In this document: positions 1 through 10,112 of the stretch, one piece after another
Numbering within the stretch: the stretch's first letter is position 1
Layout of the letters: each line of letters begins with the position of its first letter
DNA from: Kineococcus aurantiacus
GTDB lineage: Bacteria; Actinomycetota; Actinomycetes; Actinomycetales; Kineococcaceae
DNA: 64,000 nt
Direction: 5' to 3'
Assembly: GCF_013409345.1 (NCBI RefSeq)
Contig: NZ_JACCBB010000001.1
Coordinates: forward strand, 1,798,001 to 1,862,000
Made by a program: the position numbers and the translations under genes
The notes under the pieces: model-generated
Databases searched by the model: none
Seen by the model: only the letters and a program-made list of their open reading frames with translations
What the model was told of the DNA's origin: nothing

Positions 1-1
1 C

Positions 2-841
2 TCACGCGGGGACCCCGCGGCGGGCCGCGGTCCACGCCGCGGCGACCTTGACGGCCGCGACGGTCGAGGGCACGTCGTGCACCCGCACGCCCCACACCCC
101 CTGCGCCGCGGCCAGCGCGGACACGGCCGCCGTCGCGGCGTCGCGCTCGGCGGGCGGGGGGACGTCCCCGCCGGCGGCCAGCAGCGCCCCGAGGAAGCGC
201 TTGCGGGAGGCGCCCACGAGCAGCGGCAGCCCGAGCGCGGCGAGCTCGTCGAGCCCGGCCAGCAGCGCCCAGTCGTGCTCGGCGGTCTTGGCGAACCCCA
301 GGCCGGGGTCCAGCACGATGCGCTCACGGGCGACCCCCGCGGCGGTCACGGCGGCGAGGCGGTCGGCCAGCTCGGCGCGGACCTCGGCGACCGGGTCGGC
401 GTACACGGCGAGCGAGCCCATCACGTCGGAGAACCCGCGCCAGTGGCTCAGCACGTACACGCAGTCCAGCTCGGCGACCGCGGCCGCGGTGCCCGGGTCG
501 GCCAGGCCGCCGGAGACGTCGTTGACGACGGCCGCGCCCGCGGCGACGACCGCGCGGGCCGTCGCGGCGCGCATCGTGTCGACGCTCACGGGCACCCCCG
601 CGGCGACCAGCCCCTCCACGACGGGCAGGACGCGCCGCAGCTCCTCGGCGGCCCCCACGCGCGTGGCGCCGGGCCGGGTCGACTCCCCGCCGACGTCGAC
701 GAGGTCGGCGCCCGCGGCGTGCAGCGCGACCCCCCGCGCGACGGGGTCGGCGGTGTGCCGGCCGCCGTCGGAGAAGGAGTCGGGGGTGACGTTCAGGACG
801 CCCACGACCCGCGTCGGGCCCGGCGCCAGCAGCGGGTTCAC
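2..841 (-). CDS. folP: Dihydropteroate synthase
   Basis: Condenses p-aminobenzoate with 6-hydroxymethyl-dihydropterin diphosphate to give dihydropteroate in cytosolic folate synthesis; target of sulfonamides. The 279-residue protein has the family length. The first DHPS signature ([14 protein letters not shown]) lies at about residues 13-26, the second ([10 protein letters not shown]) near 49, and the pterin-site GLGFAK and SRKRFLG motifs further on. The GTG start at 841 overlaps the folE stop in a GTGA, so the two are probably translationally coupled. The stop codon sits at the left window edge; in actinobacteria folB and folK usually follow. Function is secure from motifs and neighbours. 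Confidence 0.96.
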   Translation of the reverse strand: MNPLLAPGPTRVVGVLNVTPDSFSDGGRHTADPVARGVALHAAGADLVDVGGESTRPGATRVGAAEELRRVLPVVEGLVAAGVPVSVDTMRAATARAVVAAGAAVVNDVSGGLADPGTAAAVAELDCVYVLSHWRGFSDVMGSLAVYADPVAEVRAELADRLAAVTAAGVARERIVLDPGLGFAKTAEHDWALLAGLDELAALGLPLLVGASRKRFLGALLAAGGDVPPPAERDAATAAVSALAAAQGVWGVRVHDVPSTVAAVKVAAAWTAARRGVPA

Positions 842-1443
842 CGGTGCCCCGCGACGATGAGGCTCATGGCCTCGGCGCGGGTCGCGGCGTTGCGCAGCGC
901 CCCCCGCACGGCCGAGGTGACGGTCTTCGCACCGGGTTTGCGGACCCCGCGGTACGTCATGCAGGAGTGCTCGGCCTCCACCACGACGATCACCCCGCGC
1001 GGGTGCAGGTGCTCCACGAGCGCGTCGGCGACCTGCGTCGTGAGCCGTTCCTGCAGCTGCGGACGACGCGCGTACACGTCGACGAGCCGGGCCAGCTTCG
1101 ACAGGCCCGTCACGCGGCCGTGCTCACCGGGGATGTACCCGACGTGGGCGACGCCGTGGAAGGGCAGCAGGTGGTGCTCGCAGGTGGACTGGACCTCGAT
1201 GTCCTTGACCAGCACCAGCTCGTCGTGCTCGAGGCCGAAGTCGGTGACCAGGACGTCGGCCGGGTCCTGCCACAGCCCCGCGAACAGCTCCGTGGCGGCC
1301 TTGGCCACCCGCTTCGGGGTGTCCCGCAGGCCCTCGCGGTCCGGGTCCTCCCCGATGGCGAGGAGGAACTCCCGGACCGCGTTCTCAGCCCGTGCCCGGT
1401 CGAACGCCCGACCGTCCGTGGCGGGCGTCCCCGTCGTGCTCAC
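838..1443 (-). CDS. folE: GTP cyclohydrolase I
   Basis: Converts GTP to dihydroneopterin triphosphate, the first step of folate synthesis. The 201-residue protein has the zinc ligands of the classical FolE-I family: Cys88 and His91 in the [10 protein letters not shown] motif and Cys161 in [11 protein letters not shown]. It is therefore the zinc-dependent type rather than FolE2. The start chosen is the GTG at 1443, which overlaps the ftsH stop as GTGA; reading further upstream would run deep into ftsH. It is the middle gene of the tightly packed ftsH-folE-folP unit. Confidence is high. Confidence 0.96.
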   Translation of the reverse strand: MSTTGTPATDGRAFDRARAENAVREFLLAIGEDPDREGLRDTPKRVAKAATELFAGLWQDPADVLVTDFGLEHDELVLVKDIEVQSTCEHHLLPFHGVAHVGYIPGEHGRVTGLSKLARLVDVYARRPQLQERLTTQVADALVEHLHPRGVIVVVEAEHSCMTYRGVRKPGAKTVTSAVRGALRNAATRAEAMSLIVAGHR

Positions 1444-3428
1444 GGCTGCTCGTTCGACCCGTTCTCGTAGGTGACGGGCGTCTGGAACCCGCCCGCGTGC
1501 CCGTTGAGGGAACCGTTCTCCCCCGGGCCCTTCACCGGCGGGATGTCGGAGACGTGGCGGCGCTCGGAGGACAGCCACACGGGCCGCTGCGGCCGCTTCA
1601 CCACGGGGGCGAAGATCTCGGCCAGCTCCGCCTGGTTCAGCGTCTCCTTGTCCAGCAGCGCCAGCACCAGCGCGTCCAGGACAGGGCGGTGCTCGACGAG
1701 GATCTCCCACGCCTCGTCGTGCGCGGCCTCGATGAGCCGGCGCACCTCCTCGTCGACGATCCCGGCGACGCCCTCGGAGTAGTCCCGCTCGTGGCCCATG
1801 TCACGGCCCAGGAAGACCTCGCCGCCGCCGTTGCCGAGCTTGATCGCCCCGACGCGCTCGCTCATGCCGTACTGGGTGACCATCTTGCGGGCCATCCCGG
1901 TGGCCTTCTCGATGTCGTTCGAGGCGCCCGTGGTGGGGTCGTGGAAGACGAGCTCCTCGGCGACGCGGCCGCCGAGGGCGTACGCGAGCTGGTCGAGGAT
2001 CTCGTTGCGCGACGTGGAGTACTTGTCCTCCGTCGGCAGCACCATCGTGTACCCCAGCGCGCGGCCGCGCGGCAGGATCGTCACCTTCGTCACCGGGTCG
2101 GTGTTCGGCAGGGCCGCGGCCACCAGCGCGTGACCACCCTCGTGGTACGCGGTGACCTTCAGCTCCTTCTCGCTCATGCGGCGGGTGCGCTTCTGCGGCC
2201 CGGCCATGACGCGGTCGATCGCCTCGTCCACGGCCGCGTCGTCGATGACCTTCGCGTTCGCGCGGGCCGTCAGCAGCGCGGCCTCGTTGAGCACGTTGGC
2301 CAGGTCCGCGCCGGAGAAGCCCGGCGTGCGGCGCGCCACCGACAGCAGGTCCGTGCCCGGCGCCATCGGCTTGCCCTTGGCGTGGACCTGCAGGATCTTG
2401 TGCCGGCCCTCCATGTCGGGGGCCTCGACGGCGATCTGGCGGTCGAAGCGGCCCGGGCGCAGCAGCGCCGGGTCGAGGATGTCGGGGCGGTTCGTCGCCG
2501 CGATCATGATGACGTTGGTCTTGACGTCGAACCCGTCCATCTCCACCAGGAGCTGGTTCAGGGTCTGCTCGCGCTCGTCGTGACCGCCGCCCAGCCCCGC
2601 ACCGCGGTGCCGGCCCACGGCGTCGATCTCGTCGACGAAGATGATCGCGGGCGAGTTGGCCTTGGCCTGCTCGAACAGGTCGCGGACGCGGGAGGCGCCG
2701 ACACCGACGAACATCTCCACGAAGTCCGACCCGGAGATCGAGTAGAACGGCACCCCGGCCTCACCGGCCACGGCGCGCGCCAGCAGCGTCTTGCCGGTCC
2801 CGGGCGGGCCGTAGAGCAGGACGCCCTTGGGGATCTTGGCGCCGACGGCCTGGAACTTCTCGCGGTCGGAGAGGAACTCCTTGATCTCGTAGAGCTCCTC
2901 GACGGCCTCGTCGGCCCCGGCGACGTCCGCGAACGTCGTCTTCGGGGTGTCCTTGGTCATCATCTTGGCCTTGGACTTGCCGAAGTTCATGACCCGGCTG
3001 CCGCCGCCCTGCATCTGGGAGATGAGGAACCAGAAGAGGACCAGCATCAGCAGGATCGGGCCGACGGTGAACAGCAGCGACTGCAGGACCCCCGTGGTGG
3101 GGACCTCGTCGGTCACGCCACCGGGCGGCGGGTTCTGGTCCAGCGCGTCGACGACGTCACCGCCGCGCTGGGCGATGTAGTAGGAACGCACGGTCGTCGC
3201 GCCGTCGACGTCCTCACCGGACTTCAGCTTCAGGTCGATGCGCTGGTTGCCGTCGGTGAGCGTGGCGCTCTGGACCTTGTCCTCGCCGATCAGCTGCAGC
3301 GCCCGGGTCGTGGAGACCTCGGCGGTGCCGCTGGACGCGAAGAAGGAGGCGCCGATCGCGACGGCCGCGATGGCCACGACGATCCACAGCCACGGGCCGC
3401 GGACGATGCGCTTGAGAGTGTTGGGCAT
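1440..3428 (-). CDS. ftsH: ATP-dependent zinc metalloprotease FtsH
   Basis: Membrane-anchored AAA+ protease that extracts and degrades misfolded or regulatory membrane and cytosolic proteins. The 662-residue protein has an N-terminal membrane helix (about 12-30), a short extracytoplasmic domain, a second helix (about 118-140), Walker A GPPGTGKT at 207-214, Walker B with FVDEID, and the zinc site HEGGH at 429-433. The ATG at 3428 is preferred because the preceding in-frame codons are arginine-rich and unlike FtsH N-termini. The best Shine-Dalgarno-like run (GGAGGG) is about 23 bases upstream, in a possible hairpin. A TACCGT -10 at 3481-3486 may drive it. Its stop overlaps the folE start. Confidence 0.96.
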   Translation of the reverse strand: MPNTLKRIVRGPWLWIVVAIAAVAIGASFFASSGTAEVSTTRALQLIGEDKVQSATLTDGNQRIDLKLKSGEDVDGATTVRSYYIAQRGGDVVDALDQNPPPGGVTDEVPTTGVLQSLLFTVGPILLMLVLFWFLISQMQGGGSRVMNFGKSKAKMMTKDTPKTTFADVAGADEAVEELYEIKEFLSDREKFQAVGAKIPKGVLLYGPPGTGKTLLARAVAGEAGVPFYSISGSDFVEMFVGVGASRVRDLFEQAKANSPAIIFVDEIDAVGRHRGAGLGGGHDEREQTLNQLLVEMDGFDVKTNVIMIAATNRPDILDPALLRPGRFDRQIAVEAPDMEGRHKILQVHAKGKPMAPGTDLLSVARRTPGFSGADLANVLNEAALLTARANAKVIDDAAVDEAIDRVMAGPQKRTRRMSEKELKVTAYHEGGHALVAAALPNTDPVTKVTILPRGRALGYTMVLPTEDKYSTSRNEILDQLAYALGGRVAEELVFHDPTTGASNDIEKATGMARKMVTQYGMSERVGAIKLGNGGGEVFLGRDMGHERDYSEGVAGIVDEEVRRLIEAAHDEAWEILVEHRPVLDALVLALLDKETLNQAELAEIFAPVVKRPQRPVWLSSERRHVSDIPPVKGPGENGSLNGHAGGFQTPVTYENGSNEQP

Positions 3429-3433
3429 CAGAT

Positions 3434-3457
3434 GGAGGGGTCGCCCCCTGTCCCTCC
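3434..3457 (-). promoter_or_regulatory. Inverted repeat in the ftsH 5' leader
   Basis: Six-base arms at 3434-3439 and 3452-3457 can pair and would hide the only purine-rich GGAGGG run, ending five bases before the ftsH ATG. Either the start lacks a normal ribosome site or the hairpin brings the distant one closer. This is read from sequence only. Confidence 0.3.
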
Positions 3458-3490
3458 TGCTCGTTCCTGACCGACGATCGACGGTACACC

Positions 3491-3511
3491 GGGGCGGCGA
3501 CACGCCGCCCC
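3491..3511 (-). terminator. Hairpin between hpt and ftsH
   Basis: A perfect 9-bp GC stem (3491-3499 with 3503-3511) and 3-base loop lies about 115 bp downstream of hpt and just upstream of the putative ftsH -10 box. No T tract follows, as is common for actinobacterial terminators. Confidence 0.45.
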
Positions 3512-3626
3512 GGGTCCTTGCTCGCGGGTCCTTCGGTGGTCGAACGGGCGGGACCGGAGTGGTGTTCCGGGCCGGGGGCGCGGGTTCGCTGTGGGCGGAC
3601 GGGGCGGCGGAGCCGCGCGCCGGGCC

Positions 3627-4178
3627 TCAGCTGTAGACGTGCGGCGCCAGCGTCGCGACGCAGTCGAGGTTGCGGTACTTGTCCGCGAAGTCCAGCCCGT
3701 ACCCGACGACGAACTCGTTGGGGATGTCGTAGCCGACGTACGCGACGTCGACCTCGACCTTGGCCGCGTCGGGCTTGCGCAGCAGCGCGCACACCTGCAC
3801 CGAGGCCGGGCCGCGGGAGGACAGGTTCGCCAGCAGCCACGACAGCGTCAGGCCGGAGTCGATGATGTCCTCCACGACGAGGACGTGGCGCCCGGAGATG
3901 TCGGTGTCGAGGTCCTTGAGGATGCGCACGACGCCGGAGCTCTTGGTGCCCGAGCCGTAGGAGCTGACGGCCATGAAGTCCATCGACAGCGGGATGCTCA
4001 TGGCCCGCGACAGGTCGGCCATGACCATGACGGCGCCCTTGAGGACGCCGACGAGCAGGACGTCCTTGTCGGCGTAGTCGCGGTCCAGCTGGGCGGCCAG
4101 CTCCGCGACCCGGGTCGCGACCTGCTCCCTGGTCAGGAGCACGTGCTCGAGGTCGGTCCCGGCGGTGGCGGCGTCCAC
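3627..4178 (-). CDS. hpt: Hypoxanthine phosphoribosyltransferase
   Basis: Salvages hypoxanthine and guanine to IMP and GMP with PRPP in the cytosol. The 183-residue protein carries the PRPP-binding loop [13 protein letters not shown] and the family segments [15 protein letters not shown] and YGSGTKSSG. The GTG at 4178 is preceded by GGGAGAA at a good spacing, which decides the start. It follows tilS by 17 bp, the conserved tilS-hpt-ftsH arrangement of actinobacteria. The 198-bp gap to ftsH contains a hairpin and a probable ftsH promoter, so ftsH need not depend on hpt transcription. Confidence 0.95.
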   Translation of the reverse strand: MDAATAGTDLEHVLLTREQVATRVAELAAQLDRDYADKDVLLVGVLKGAVMVMADLSRAMSIPLSMDFMAVSSYGSGTKSSGVVRILKDLDTDISGRHVLVVEDIIDSGLTLSWLLANLSSRGPASVQVCALLRKPDAAKVEVDVAYVGYDIPNEFVVGYGLDFADKYRNLDCVATLAPHVYS

Positions 4179-4195
4179 GCAGTTCTCCCGTGTGT

Positions 4196-5140
4196 TCAGC
4201 GGTGGGGGGTGAGCACGAGCCTGCCACACGCCCGGGCACCGGTCGCACCGCCCGGCAGGTGCACCGGACCCTGCCCGCGCCAGTCCAGGACGAGCGCTTC
4301 GAGGGCGTCGACGTGCCCGGCGGCCAGGGCGCCCGCGGGGCAGCCGGCGGCCAGCGCGGCGGCCCGCAGCCACCGCCGCCGGAACGCGGGCCGGGCCCCG
4401 GCGAGGTCCTCGACGCCGGCGCCGCCGTCGCGGAAGGGGGTGCTGGCGGCGGCGAGGTCGTCGAGGGCGTCGGCGTCGTCGCGGGCGGCGCGGGCCGTGC
4501 GGGCCAGGGCGGCGGCGACCCCGGGCCCCAGCCCGGCCTCCAGCGCGGGCAGCAGGTCGTGGCGCACGCGGGAGCGGGTCAGGGCGGGGTCGGCGTTGGC
4601 GGGGTCCTCCCACGGTTCCAGCCCGTCGCAGGCGGCCCGCACGACCGCGCGCGGCACCCCCAGCAGGGGCCGGTGGAACAGGCCGCGGACGGCGGGCATC
4701 CCGGCCAGGGAGCGGGTGCCGGACCCGCGGGCCAGGCCCAGCAGGACGGTCTCGGCCTGGTCGTCGAGGGTGTGCGCCAGGAGCACCGCGACGGCCCCCT
4801 CCTGCCGGGCCGCGCGCTCCAGGGCGGCGTACCGGGCGGTGCGGGCGGCCGCCTCGGGACCACCCGTCCGGCCCACCGCGACCCGCTCGGCGCGCACCGG
4901 GTGCAGCCCGAGGGCGCGGCCCTGCTCCAGCACGCGCCGCGCGACGGCGGCCGAACCGGGGTGCAGCCCGTGGTCGACGGTGACGAGCCCGGCGCGGTCG
5001 GTCTCGAAGGCGGTGGCCGCGGCGAGCGCCAGGGAGTCCGCGCCGCCGGAGCAGGCGACGAGGACGGGCCCGTCCAGGCGCGCGAGGGTGCGGCGGACGG
5101 CGACGCGGACGGCGGCGACGGCGGGCGGCGGACCGCTCAC
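4196..5140 (-). CDS. tilS: tRNA(Ile)-lysidine synthase
   Basis: Attaches lysine to C34 of the CAU-anticodon tRNA-Ile so that it reads AUA. The 314-residue protein has the N-type ATP pyrophosphatase P-loop SGGADS at about residues 31-36, then [11 protein letters not shown] and the [15 protein letters not shown] segment of the catalytic domain. It lacks the long C-terminal extension of E. coli TilS, as is usual in actinobacteria. The start is a GTG at 5140, 27 bp after the preceding gene. Essential gene in a conserved context. Confidence 0.92.
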   Translation of the reverse strand: MSGPPPAVAAVRVAVRRTLARLDGPVLVACSGGADSLALAAATAFETDRAGLVTVDHGLHPGSAAVARRVLEQGRALGLHPVRAERVAVGRTGGPEAAARTARYAALERAARQEGAVAVLLAHTLDDQAETVLLGLARGSGTRSLAGMPAVRGLFHRPLLGVPRAVVRAACDGLEPWEDPANADPALTRSRVRHDLLPALEAGLGPGVAAALARTARAARDDADALDDLAAASTPFRDGGAGVEDLAGARPAFRRRWLRAAALAAGCPAGALAAGHVDALEALVLDWRGQGPVHLPGGATGARACGRLVLTPHR

Positions 5141-5167
5141 CGCGCCCCCACCCCGCTCACCGCCGCC

Positions 5168-6328
5168 TCACCCGTGGACGCGCGCGACCCAGGCCGCGGG
5201 GTCGGCGATCTCGGCGGGCAGCGGCAGCCGGTCGGGGCCGGTCCAGACCGCGTTGAGGCCGTCCCAGCCGACGGCCCCGACGACGGCGCGCACGAAGCGG
5301 GCGCCGTCGGCGTACTGGCGGGTCTTGGCGTCGAGGCCGAGGAGGCGGCGCACGACCTGGTCCAGCGTCCCGCGCCCGGTGCGGCGCTGGGTGAAGCGGG
5401 CCCGGATGGTGGCGACGCTGGGCACGACCTGGGGGCCGACGTCGTCCATGACGACGTCGGCGTGCCCCTCCAGCAGGGACATGACGGCGACGAGGCGGGC
5501 GACGCGCTCGCGCTGGGCGGGGGTCTGCAGGAGGTCGGCGATCCCGACGCCGGAGCCGTCGGAGGTGCCGCGCAGCACGTCCGGCAGGGACTGGGCGATG
5601 CCGGCCAGGCGCTCGCCGAGGTCGCGGGGCTGGGCGAGCAGGTCCCCGGAGAGGCTGCGGGCCTCGTCGGTGACCCAGCGGCGCAGCCAGGGGTGGGCGC
5701 CGAACTGCAGGCGGTGGGCCTCTTCGTGCAGGCAGACCCAGCGGCGGAAGTCGTGGGGGTCGACGTCGAGGTCGCGCTCGACCTGGACGACGTTGGGCGC
5801 CACGAGCAGCAGCCGGCCCGAACCGCCGCCGTCGACGCCGGTGAAGACGTCGAACTGGCCCAGGACGCGGCTGGACAGGAAGGCCAGGAGGCTGCCGAGC
5901 TCGGCGCCGGTGGCGCGGCGGCCCACGGCCGTGGCGGCGCGGTCCACGGCGGCGGGCGTGGAGCCGGGGCGGGTGGGGACGACGACGGGGCCCAGCAGCG
6001 ACCGGAAGGCGTCGACGTTGGCCCGCGTCCAGGAGGCGCGGTCGACGACGAGCGCGGGCGGGACGGGGACGGGTGCGCTGAGCCGGGCGGTGGCGGCGAC
6101 GGGCCCGGCGGCGTCGTCGGCGGCGACCCGCAGCTCGGCGACGACGTCGTCGATCTCGTCGCGCCCCAGCCGGGGGCCGGGGCGGGCGAGCCGCGCGGCG
6201 ACCTGGGCGGCGAGGTCGAAGTCGACGAGGTCGGCGACGGCCCGGCCGTCCCCCCCGCCGTCCCGCCCGCCGTCGGGGGCGGTCCCGTCGTCGGAGACCG
6301 TCAGGTCCTCGTCCCCCGGTGCGCGCAT
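5168..6328 (-). CDS. Zinc-dependent metalloprotease-like protein (DUF2342 / F420-biosynthesis-associated family)
   Basis: A 386-residue member of an actinobacterial family always found near tilS and dacB. A HEEAH motif inside WVCLHEEAHRLQFG fits a zincin-like HExxH site, but no substrate is known. The family name mentioning coenzyme F420 rests on co-occurrence, not on shown enzymology. The ATG at 6328 is chosen because a TACCGT -10 box (6335-6340) lies six bases upstream, giving a leaderless transcript; a GTG at 6376 would overlap dacB and lacks a ribosome site. No signal peptide is seen, so it is probably cytosolic. Confidence 0.8.
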   Translation of the reverse strand: MRAPGDEDLTVSDDGTAPDGGRDGGGDGRAVADLVDFDLAAQVAARLARPGPRLGRDEIDDVVAELRVAADDAAGPVAATARLSAPVPVPPALVVDRASWTRANVDAFRSLLGPVVVPTRPGSTPAAVDRAATAVGRRATGAELGSLLAFLSSRVLGQFDVFTGVDGGGSGRLLLVAPNVVQVERDLDVDPHDFRRWVCLHEEAHRLQFGAHPWLRRWVTDEARSLSGDLLAQPRDLGERLAGIAQSLPDVLRGTSDGSGVGIADLLQTPAQRERVARLVAVMSLLEGHADVVMDDVGPQVVPSVATIRARFTQRRTGRGTLDQVVRRLLGLDAKTRQYADGARFVRAVVGAVGWDGLNAVWTGPDRLPLPAEIADPAAWVARVHG

Positions 6329-6360
6329 GCCCGCACGGTACGCGGGGCGGGTGCGGCCGG

Positions 6361-7806
6361 TCAGCGGCACCCGCACCCGGCGAGGGCGGTGGCGAACCGG
6401 TCCTGGGCGCGGCGGGCCTGCACGGAGCCGCCGGGGGCGACGCTGTCGGACATCACGGCGAAGGCGAGCAGCCGGCCGTCGGCGTCGCGCAGGAACCCGG
6501 CGAGGCTGCTGACGCCGGTGAGGGTGCCGGTCTTGGCGCGCACGACGCCGGCGGCGGCGACGGAGCCGGGCTGGTCGTAGCGGTCGGCGAGGGTGCCGCT
6601 GACGGCGGCGACGGGCAGCCCGGCCGCGACGGGCCCCAGCTCGGGGTGCTCGCCGCCGGCGACGAGGGCCAGGACGGACGTCAGGGCCCGGGCGGGCACG
6701 CGGGTGCCGCGACCCAGCCCGCTGACGCCCTGCAGGCCGACGCCGGTGACGTCGACGCCGAGGGCGGCGACCTCGTCGACGACGGCGGCGGAGGCGTCGT
6801 CGAAGGTGCCGGTGCGGCCGGTGGCGAGGGCGACGCGGCGGCCCAGCACCTCGGCGAGGGTGTTGTCGCTGGTGGTGAGCATGTGCTCGACCTGCTCGGC
6901 GGTGGTGGCGGACTCGACGGCCGCCAGCTGCCGGGCCCCGGGCGCGGCGGCGGCCCGCACGACGGGCCCGGACCCCTGGTCCAGGACGGTGACGCCGGTG
7001 GCGGTCAGGGCCCGCACGAACAGCACGGCGGCGGCCAGGGCGGGGTCGGCCGAGCGGGGGGCGGTCTCCCCCGGCGCCAGGCGGCCCTCGTCGACGGCCA
7101 GCGGCGCGACGGGCATGACGAACCCGGAGCCGACGTCGCCGCTGCCCCAGCCGGGGGAGGTGGCGGGGCCGGTGAAGGCGCCGTCGTCGAGGCGGACGGC
7201 GACGGTCGTGCGGCCCTCGGCGCGCAGCGCGGCCGCGGTCCGCGCGGCGAGGTCGCCGAGCCCGGCGTGGCCCTCGACGGCGTCGGGGTCGCCCGTGCCG
7301 GCGGTGAGCTGGACGTCGCCGCCGGCGACGAGGACGACCTCGTCGGCGGTGGCGCCGGCCACGACGCGCGTCGTGGCGCGCGAGGTGCCGCCGAGGGCGC
7401 GCAGGGCCGCGACGGCCGTGAGGACCTTCGTGGTGGAGGCGGGGGTGCGGGCGACGTCGGCGGCGGCGTCGAGCAGCACGTCACCGGTGAGGGCGTCGAC
7501 GACGCTGGCCGAGACGGACGCCCCGAGCGCGGGGTCGGCCAGCAGGGGCCCCAGGGTGCCGCCGAGGACGGCGGGGTCGGGGGCGGGGGCGGCGGCGTCG
7601 AGCGCGGGCAGGACGGCCGGGGGCGAGGGGTCGGTGACGGCGGCGCCGGGCGCGGTGGGCAGGGCGCTCGCGGTGGGCGGCGGGGTGGTCGTCAGGGGCC
7701 CGGGGACGGCCCCGGTGGCGTCGAGGCCGGCGTAGCCGCCGACGAGGACGAGGGCGGCGGCGGTGGTCACGACGGCCGCGGATCGGGCCCGTCCGGCCTT
7801 GCGCAC
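6361..7806 (-). CDS. dacB: D-alanyl-D-alanine carboxypeptidase/endopeptidase (PBP4 type)
   Basis: Trims peptidoglycan peptides outside the membrane. The 481-residue precursor starts with basic residues and a hydrophobic stretch (about 9-32) that is a signal peptide or anchor, then a Pro/Ala-rich linker. All three penicillin-binding motifs of the S13 family are present: STTK at about 124-127, SDN near 308 and KTG near 425. GGGGGAGC upstream of the GTG at 7806 supports the start. It diverges from ppa, the usual actinobacterial arrangement. Confidence 0.93.
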   Translation of the reverse strand: MRKAGRARSAAVVTTAAALVLVGGYAGLDATGAVPGPLTTTPPPTASALPTAPGAAVTDPSPPAVLPALDAAAPAPDPAVLGGTLGPLLADPALGASVSASVVDALTGDVLLDAAADVARTPASTTKVLTAVAALRALGGTSRATTRVVAGATADEVVLVAGGDVQLTAGTGDPDAVEGHAGLGDLAARTAAALRAEGRTTVAVRLDDGAFTGPATSPGWGSGDVGSGFVMPVAPLAVDEGRLAPGETAPRSADPALAAAVLFVRALTATGVTVLDQGSGPVVRAAAAPGARQLAAVESATTAEQVEHMLTTSDNTLAEVLGRRVALATGRTGTFDDASAAVVDEVAALGVDVTGVGLQGVSGLGRGTRVPARALTSVLALVAGGEHPELGPVAAGLPVAAVSGTLADRYDQPGSVAAAGVVRAKTGTLTGVSSLAGFLRDADGRLLAFAVMSDSVAPGGSVQARRAQDRFATALAGCGCR

Positions 7807-8003
7807 GCTGCTGCTCCCCCGTCGTCCCGGCTGCGTTCGGGTGGTGCCCGGTCACGGGCGGGTGCAGCCCGGTTCGGTGCGCGGGCCTGCTCTGCGCGAC
7901 ACTAGCGCGGTCCGTCGGCCGGGGGTCCTCCGGCCGGCCTTCCGGCGTCCCAGGACGCACCGACGACAGGCGGGGTCCGCAGGCCCCGGTCGAGAGGAGC
8001 CAC

Positions 8004-8525
8004 GTGAGCACCCCAGTCGAGTTCGACGCGACCATCGAGATCCCCAAGGGTCAGCGCAACAAGTACGAGGTGGACCACGCGACCGGTCGCATCCGCCTGG
8101 ACCGCATGCTGTTCACCTCCACGCGCTACCCGCACGACTACGGGTTCATCGAGGGCACGCTGGGCGAGGACGGGGACCCGCTGGACGTCCTCGTCATCCT
8201 CGAGGAGCCGACGTTCCCGGGCTGCCTGATCACCTGCCGCGCGATCGGCCTGTTCCACATGCGCGACGAGGCCGGCGGCGACGACAAGATCCTCGCCGTG
8301 CCGGCGGGCGACCCGCGCTGGGCGAACATCCAGGACCTGTCGGACGTCTCCGACTTCGACCGCCTGGAGATCCAGCACTTCTTCGAGACCTACAAGGACC
8401 TCGAGCCCGGCAAGAGCGTCGAGGGCGCGAACTGGGCCGGCCGCGATGAGGCCGAGAAGGAGATCCAGGCGAGCTTCGAGCGCGCCAAGGGCACCTCGTA
8501 CGAGCTGGGCGCCTCGGCGCACTGA
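8004..8525 (+). CDS. ppa: Inorganic pyrophosphatase (soluble, family I)
   Basis: Hydrolyses cytosolic pyrophosphate to phosphate, pulling biosynthetic reactions forward. The 173-residue protein has the family signature DGDPLDVLV with its metal-binding aspartates, and the [16 protein letters not shown] region. GAGAGGAG ahead of the GTG at 8004 fixes the start. It is a single gene ending in a strong dyad. The window also encodes the membrane proton pyrophosphatase HppA, so the organism has both soluble and energy-conserving routes. Confidence 0.96.
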   Translation: MSTPVEFDATIEIPKGQRNKYEVDHATGRIRLDRMLFTSTRYPHDYGFIEGTLGEDGDPLDVLVILEEPTFPGCLITCRAIGLFHMRDEAGGDDKILAVPAGDPRWANIQDLSDVSDFDRLEIQHFFETYKDLEPGKSVEGANWAGRDEAEKEIQASFERAKGTSYELGASAH

Positions 8526-8537
8526 GCCCGCGGGGTT

Positions 8538-8590
8538 CGGATCGTTGTGACAACGCTCGCGATCACTGCGAGCGCTGTCACAGCGATCCG
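8538..8590. terminator. Long dyad between convergent ppa and NlpC/P60 genes
   Basis: Arms at 8538-8560 and 8568-8590 form a 23-bp stem with one wobble and one mismatch around a 7-base loop. It lies between two convergent stop codons, as expected for a bidirectional terminator. No T tract follows on either side. Confidence 0.75.
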
Positions 8591-8614
8591 TCCCCCTGGG
8601 TCCCCCCGGCCCCC

Positions 8615-9925
8615 TCAGGCGGGCCGGGTCCCGTGGGGCATGAGGCCCGAGCGGTAGATCGAGGCGGTCCGCACGTTCGCCCCGCTGTGCGGGGCCTCCA
8701 CCATCGTCCCGGGGGCGATGACCATCCCGACGTGGTGGATGGTCGAGGCGTTCGAGGTGTCCGTGGCGTAGAAGACGAGGTCGCCCGGTTCGAGGTCGGA
8801 CAGGTCCACCTTGGCCTCCCCCGAGTACTGCAGCCGCGAGGAGTGCGGCAGCCCGATCCCGGCCGCGCCCCAGGCCCGCAGCGTGAGGCCGGAGCAGTCG
8901 AAGGAGTCGGGGCCGTCGGCGGCCCACAGGTAGGGCTTGCCGAGCTGGGCCAGGGCCCAGTCGACCGCGGTGTCCGCGCCCGCGGTGGGTCCTGCGGCCC
9001 GGCGCACGGTCGTCGCGGCGGGCGAGCTGCCCCCGGACCGGCGCGCGGGGGCGGCGGTGGCCTTCGAAGCGGCCTTCGAAGCGTCCCTGGCGGCGTCCTT
9101 CGCGGCGGCCGCGGCGGCGGCGCGGGCGGCGGCTTCGGCGGCGGCCCTCGCGGCGGCCTCGGCGGCGGCGCGCCGTTCGGCTTCGAGGCCGGCCTGGCGC
9201 TGCTGCTCGAGCGCGACGGAGGTCTGCCGCAGCTGCGCGAGCTGGGCGACGAGGTCGTCGGTGCGCCGGCGGGTGTCGGCGACGAGGGCGTCGGCGGTGT
9301 CGGCGGCGCGCTGGGCGGCGGTGCGGGCCGTCGCGGCGCGGTCGGTGGCGTCCTGCTGGGCCTGCTCGGCGTCGGCGGCCCGGGTGGCGGTGGACTCGGC
9401 GAGGGTCCTGGCGTCGGCGGCGCGCTGCTGGACGTCGGCGCGGTTGCCGGTGAGGTGCTCCAGGGTGACGCGGCCGGTGACGTACTCGTCGACCGAGCCG
9501 GAGGTCAGGACGGTGGCCAGCGGGGAGTACCCGTCGGAGGTGCCGCGGTAGCTCTCCGACGCCATCCGGCCGAGGTCGACGCGGGCCGCGGCGTACGCGG
9601 CGGCGGCGCGCCCGGCGGCGTCCTGGGCGGCGGCGGTCTCCTGCGTGCGCTGGTCCAGGAGGGCGCGGGCCTCGTCGTAGTCCTCGGCGGCGACGGACAG
9701 CTGCGTCTGGGCGTCCTCCAGGCGGGTCTGCTGGGCGCCCAGCTGGGCCTGGAGGTCGTCGACGCGGGCGGCGGTGCCGTCGGCCGCGGCGCGGGCGCGG
9801 TCGACCTCGTCCTGGCTGGGGTAGACCGGGTCGGCGACGGCGGTGCCGCCGAGGGCGAGCAGCGGCAGGGACGTCGCCACCGCGAGGAGCGTGCGCCGGG
9901 TTGCACGGTCAGTCACGAGTGTCAC
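8615..9925 (-). CDS. Secreted NlpC/P60 peptidoglycan endopeptidase with coiled-coil N-terminus
   Basis: Probably cleaves peptide stems in the cell wall, like the RipA/RipC group. The 436-residue precursor has a signal peptide (about 10-32, ending at an Ala-x-Ala), a long Ala/Gln/Glu-rich coiled coil (about 35-250), an Ala/Lys linker, and a C-terminal NlpC/P60 domain. The catalytic Cys is in FDCSGLTLRAW and the His in HHVGMV. The GTG at 9925 is the likely start; a TAACCT box at 9955-9960 would give a short leader. No ribosome site is obvious and a second GTG at 9916 is possible. A c-di-AMP riboswitch, common before such genes, was not recognised. Confidence 0.88.
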   Translation of the reverse strand: MTLVTDRATRRTLLAVATSLPLLALGGTAVADPVYPSQDEVDRARAAADGTAARVDDLQAQLGAQQTRLEDAQTQLSVAAEDYDEARALLDQRTQETAAAQDAAGRAAAAYAAARVDLGRMASESYRGTSDGYSPLATVLTSGSVDEYVTGRVTLEHLTGNRADVQQRAADARTLAESTATRAADAEQAQQDATDRAATARTAAQRAADTADALVADTRRRTDDLVAQLAQLRQTSVALEQQRQAGLEAERRAAAEAAARAAAEAAARAAAAAAAKDAARDASKAASKATAAPARRSGGSSPAATTVRRAAGPTAGADTAVDWALAQLGKPYLWAADGPDSFDCSGLTLRAWGAAGIGLPHSSRLQYSGEAKVDLSDLEPGDLVFYATDTSNASTIHHVGMVIAPGTMVEAPHSGANVRTASIYRSGLMPHGTRPA

Positions 9926-10062
9926 CCACGGTAGTCAGTCGCGTCACAGCGTGAAGGTTAGCCACCACACGCCCCGCGGGGAACACCCGCCCACCGGCGC
10001 GTCGGCACCCGGCGTCCGGGCGAAAGGGCCCGCGAGGGGGCCGGACGCGGCGGCGCCCCCGT

Positions 10063-10089
10063 TACGATCGACCGTCGTCACGACGACGG
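10063..10089 (+). promoter_or_regulatory. Putative promoter and dyad of the MerR-family gene
   Basis: A TACGAT -10 box at 10063-10068 is followed at 10072-10089 by the perfect dyad CCGTCGTC-AC-GACGACGG. The dyad covers the probable transcription start, suggesting autoregulation; MerR operators more often lie between -35 and -10. Confidence 0.4.
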
Positions 10090-10112
10090 CCGACCGCCGA
10101 GCAGGGAGAGAC

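Noticed and set aside
3591-6580. Long open frames antisense to hpt, tilS and the metalloprotease gene
   Set aside because: They are mirror products of high GC in third positions: Arg/Gly/Pro-rich, no motifs, no ribosome sites, and they lie wholly across genes with clear family matches.
9926-10112. c-di-AMP (ydaO-type) riboswitch before the NlpC/P60 gene
   Set aside because: Common before such genes, but the 187-bp divergent gap shows no recognisable core and appears too short once the MerR promoter is allowed for.
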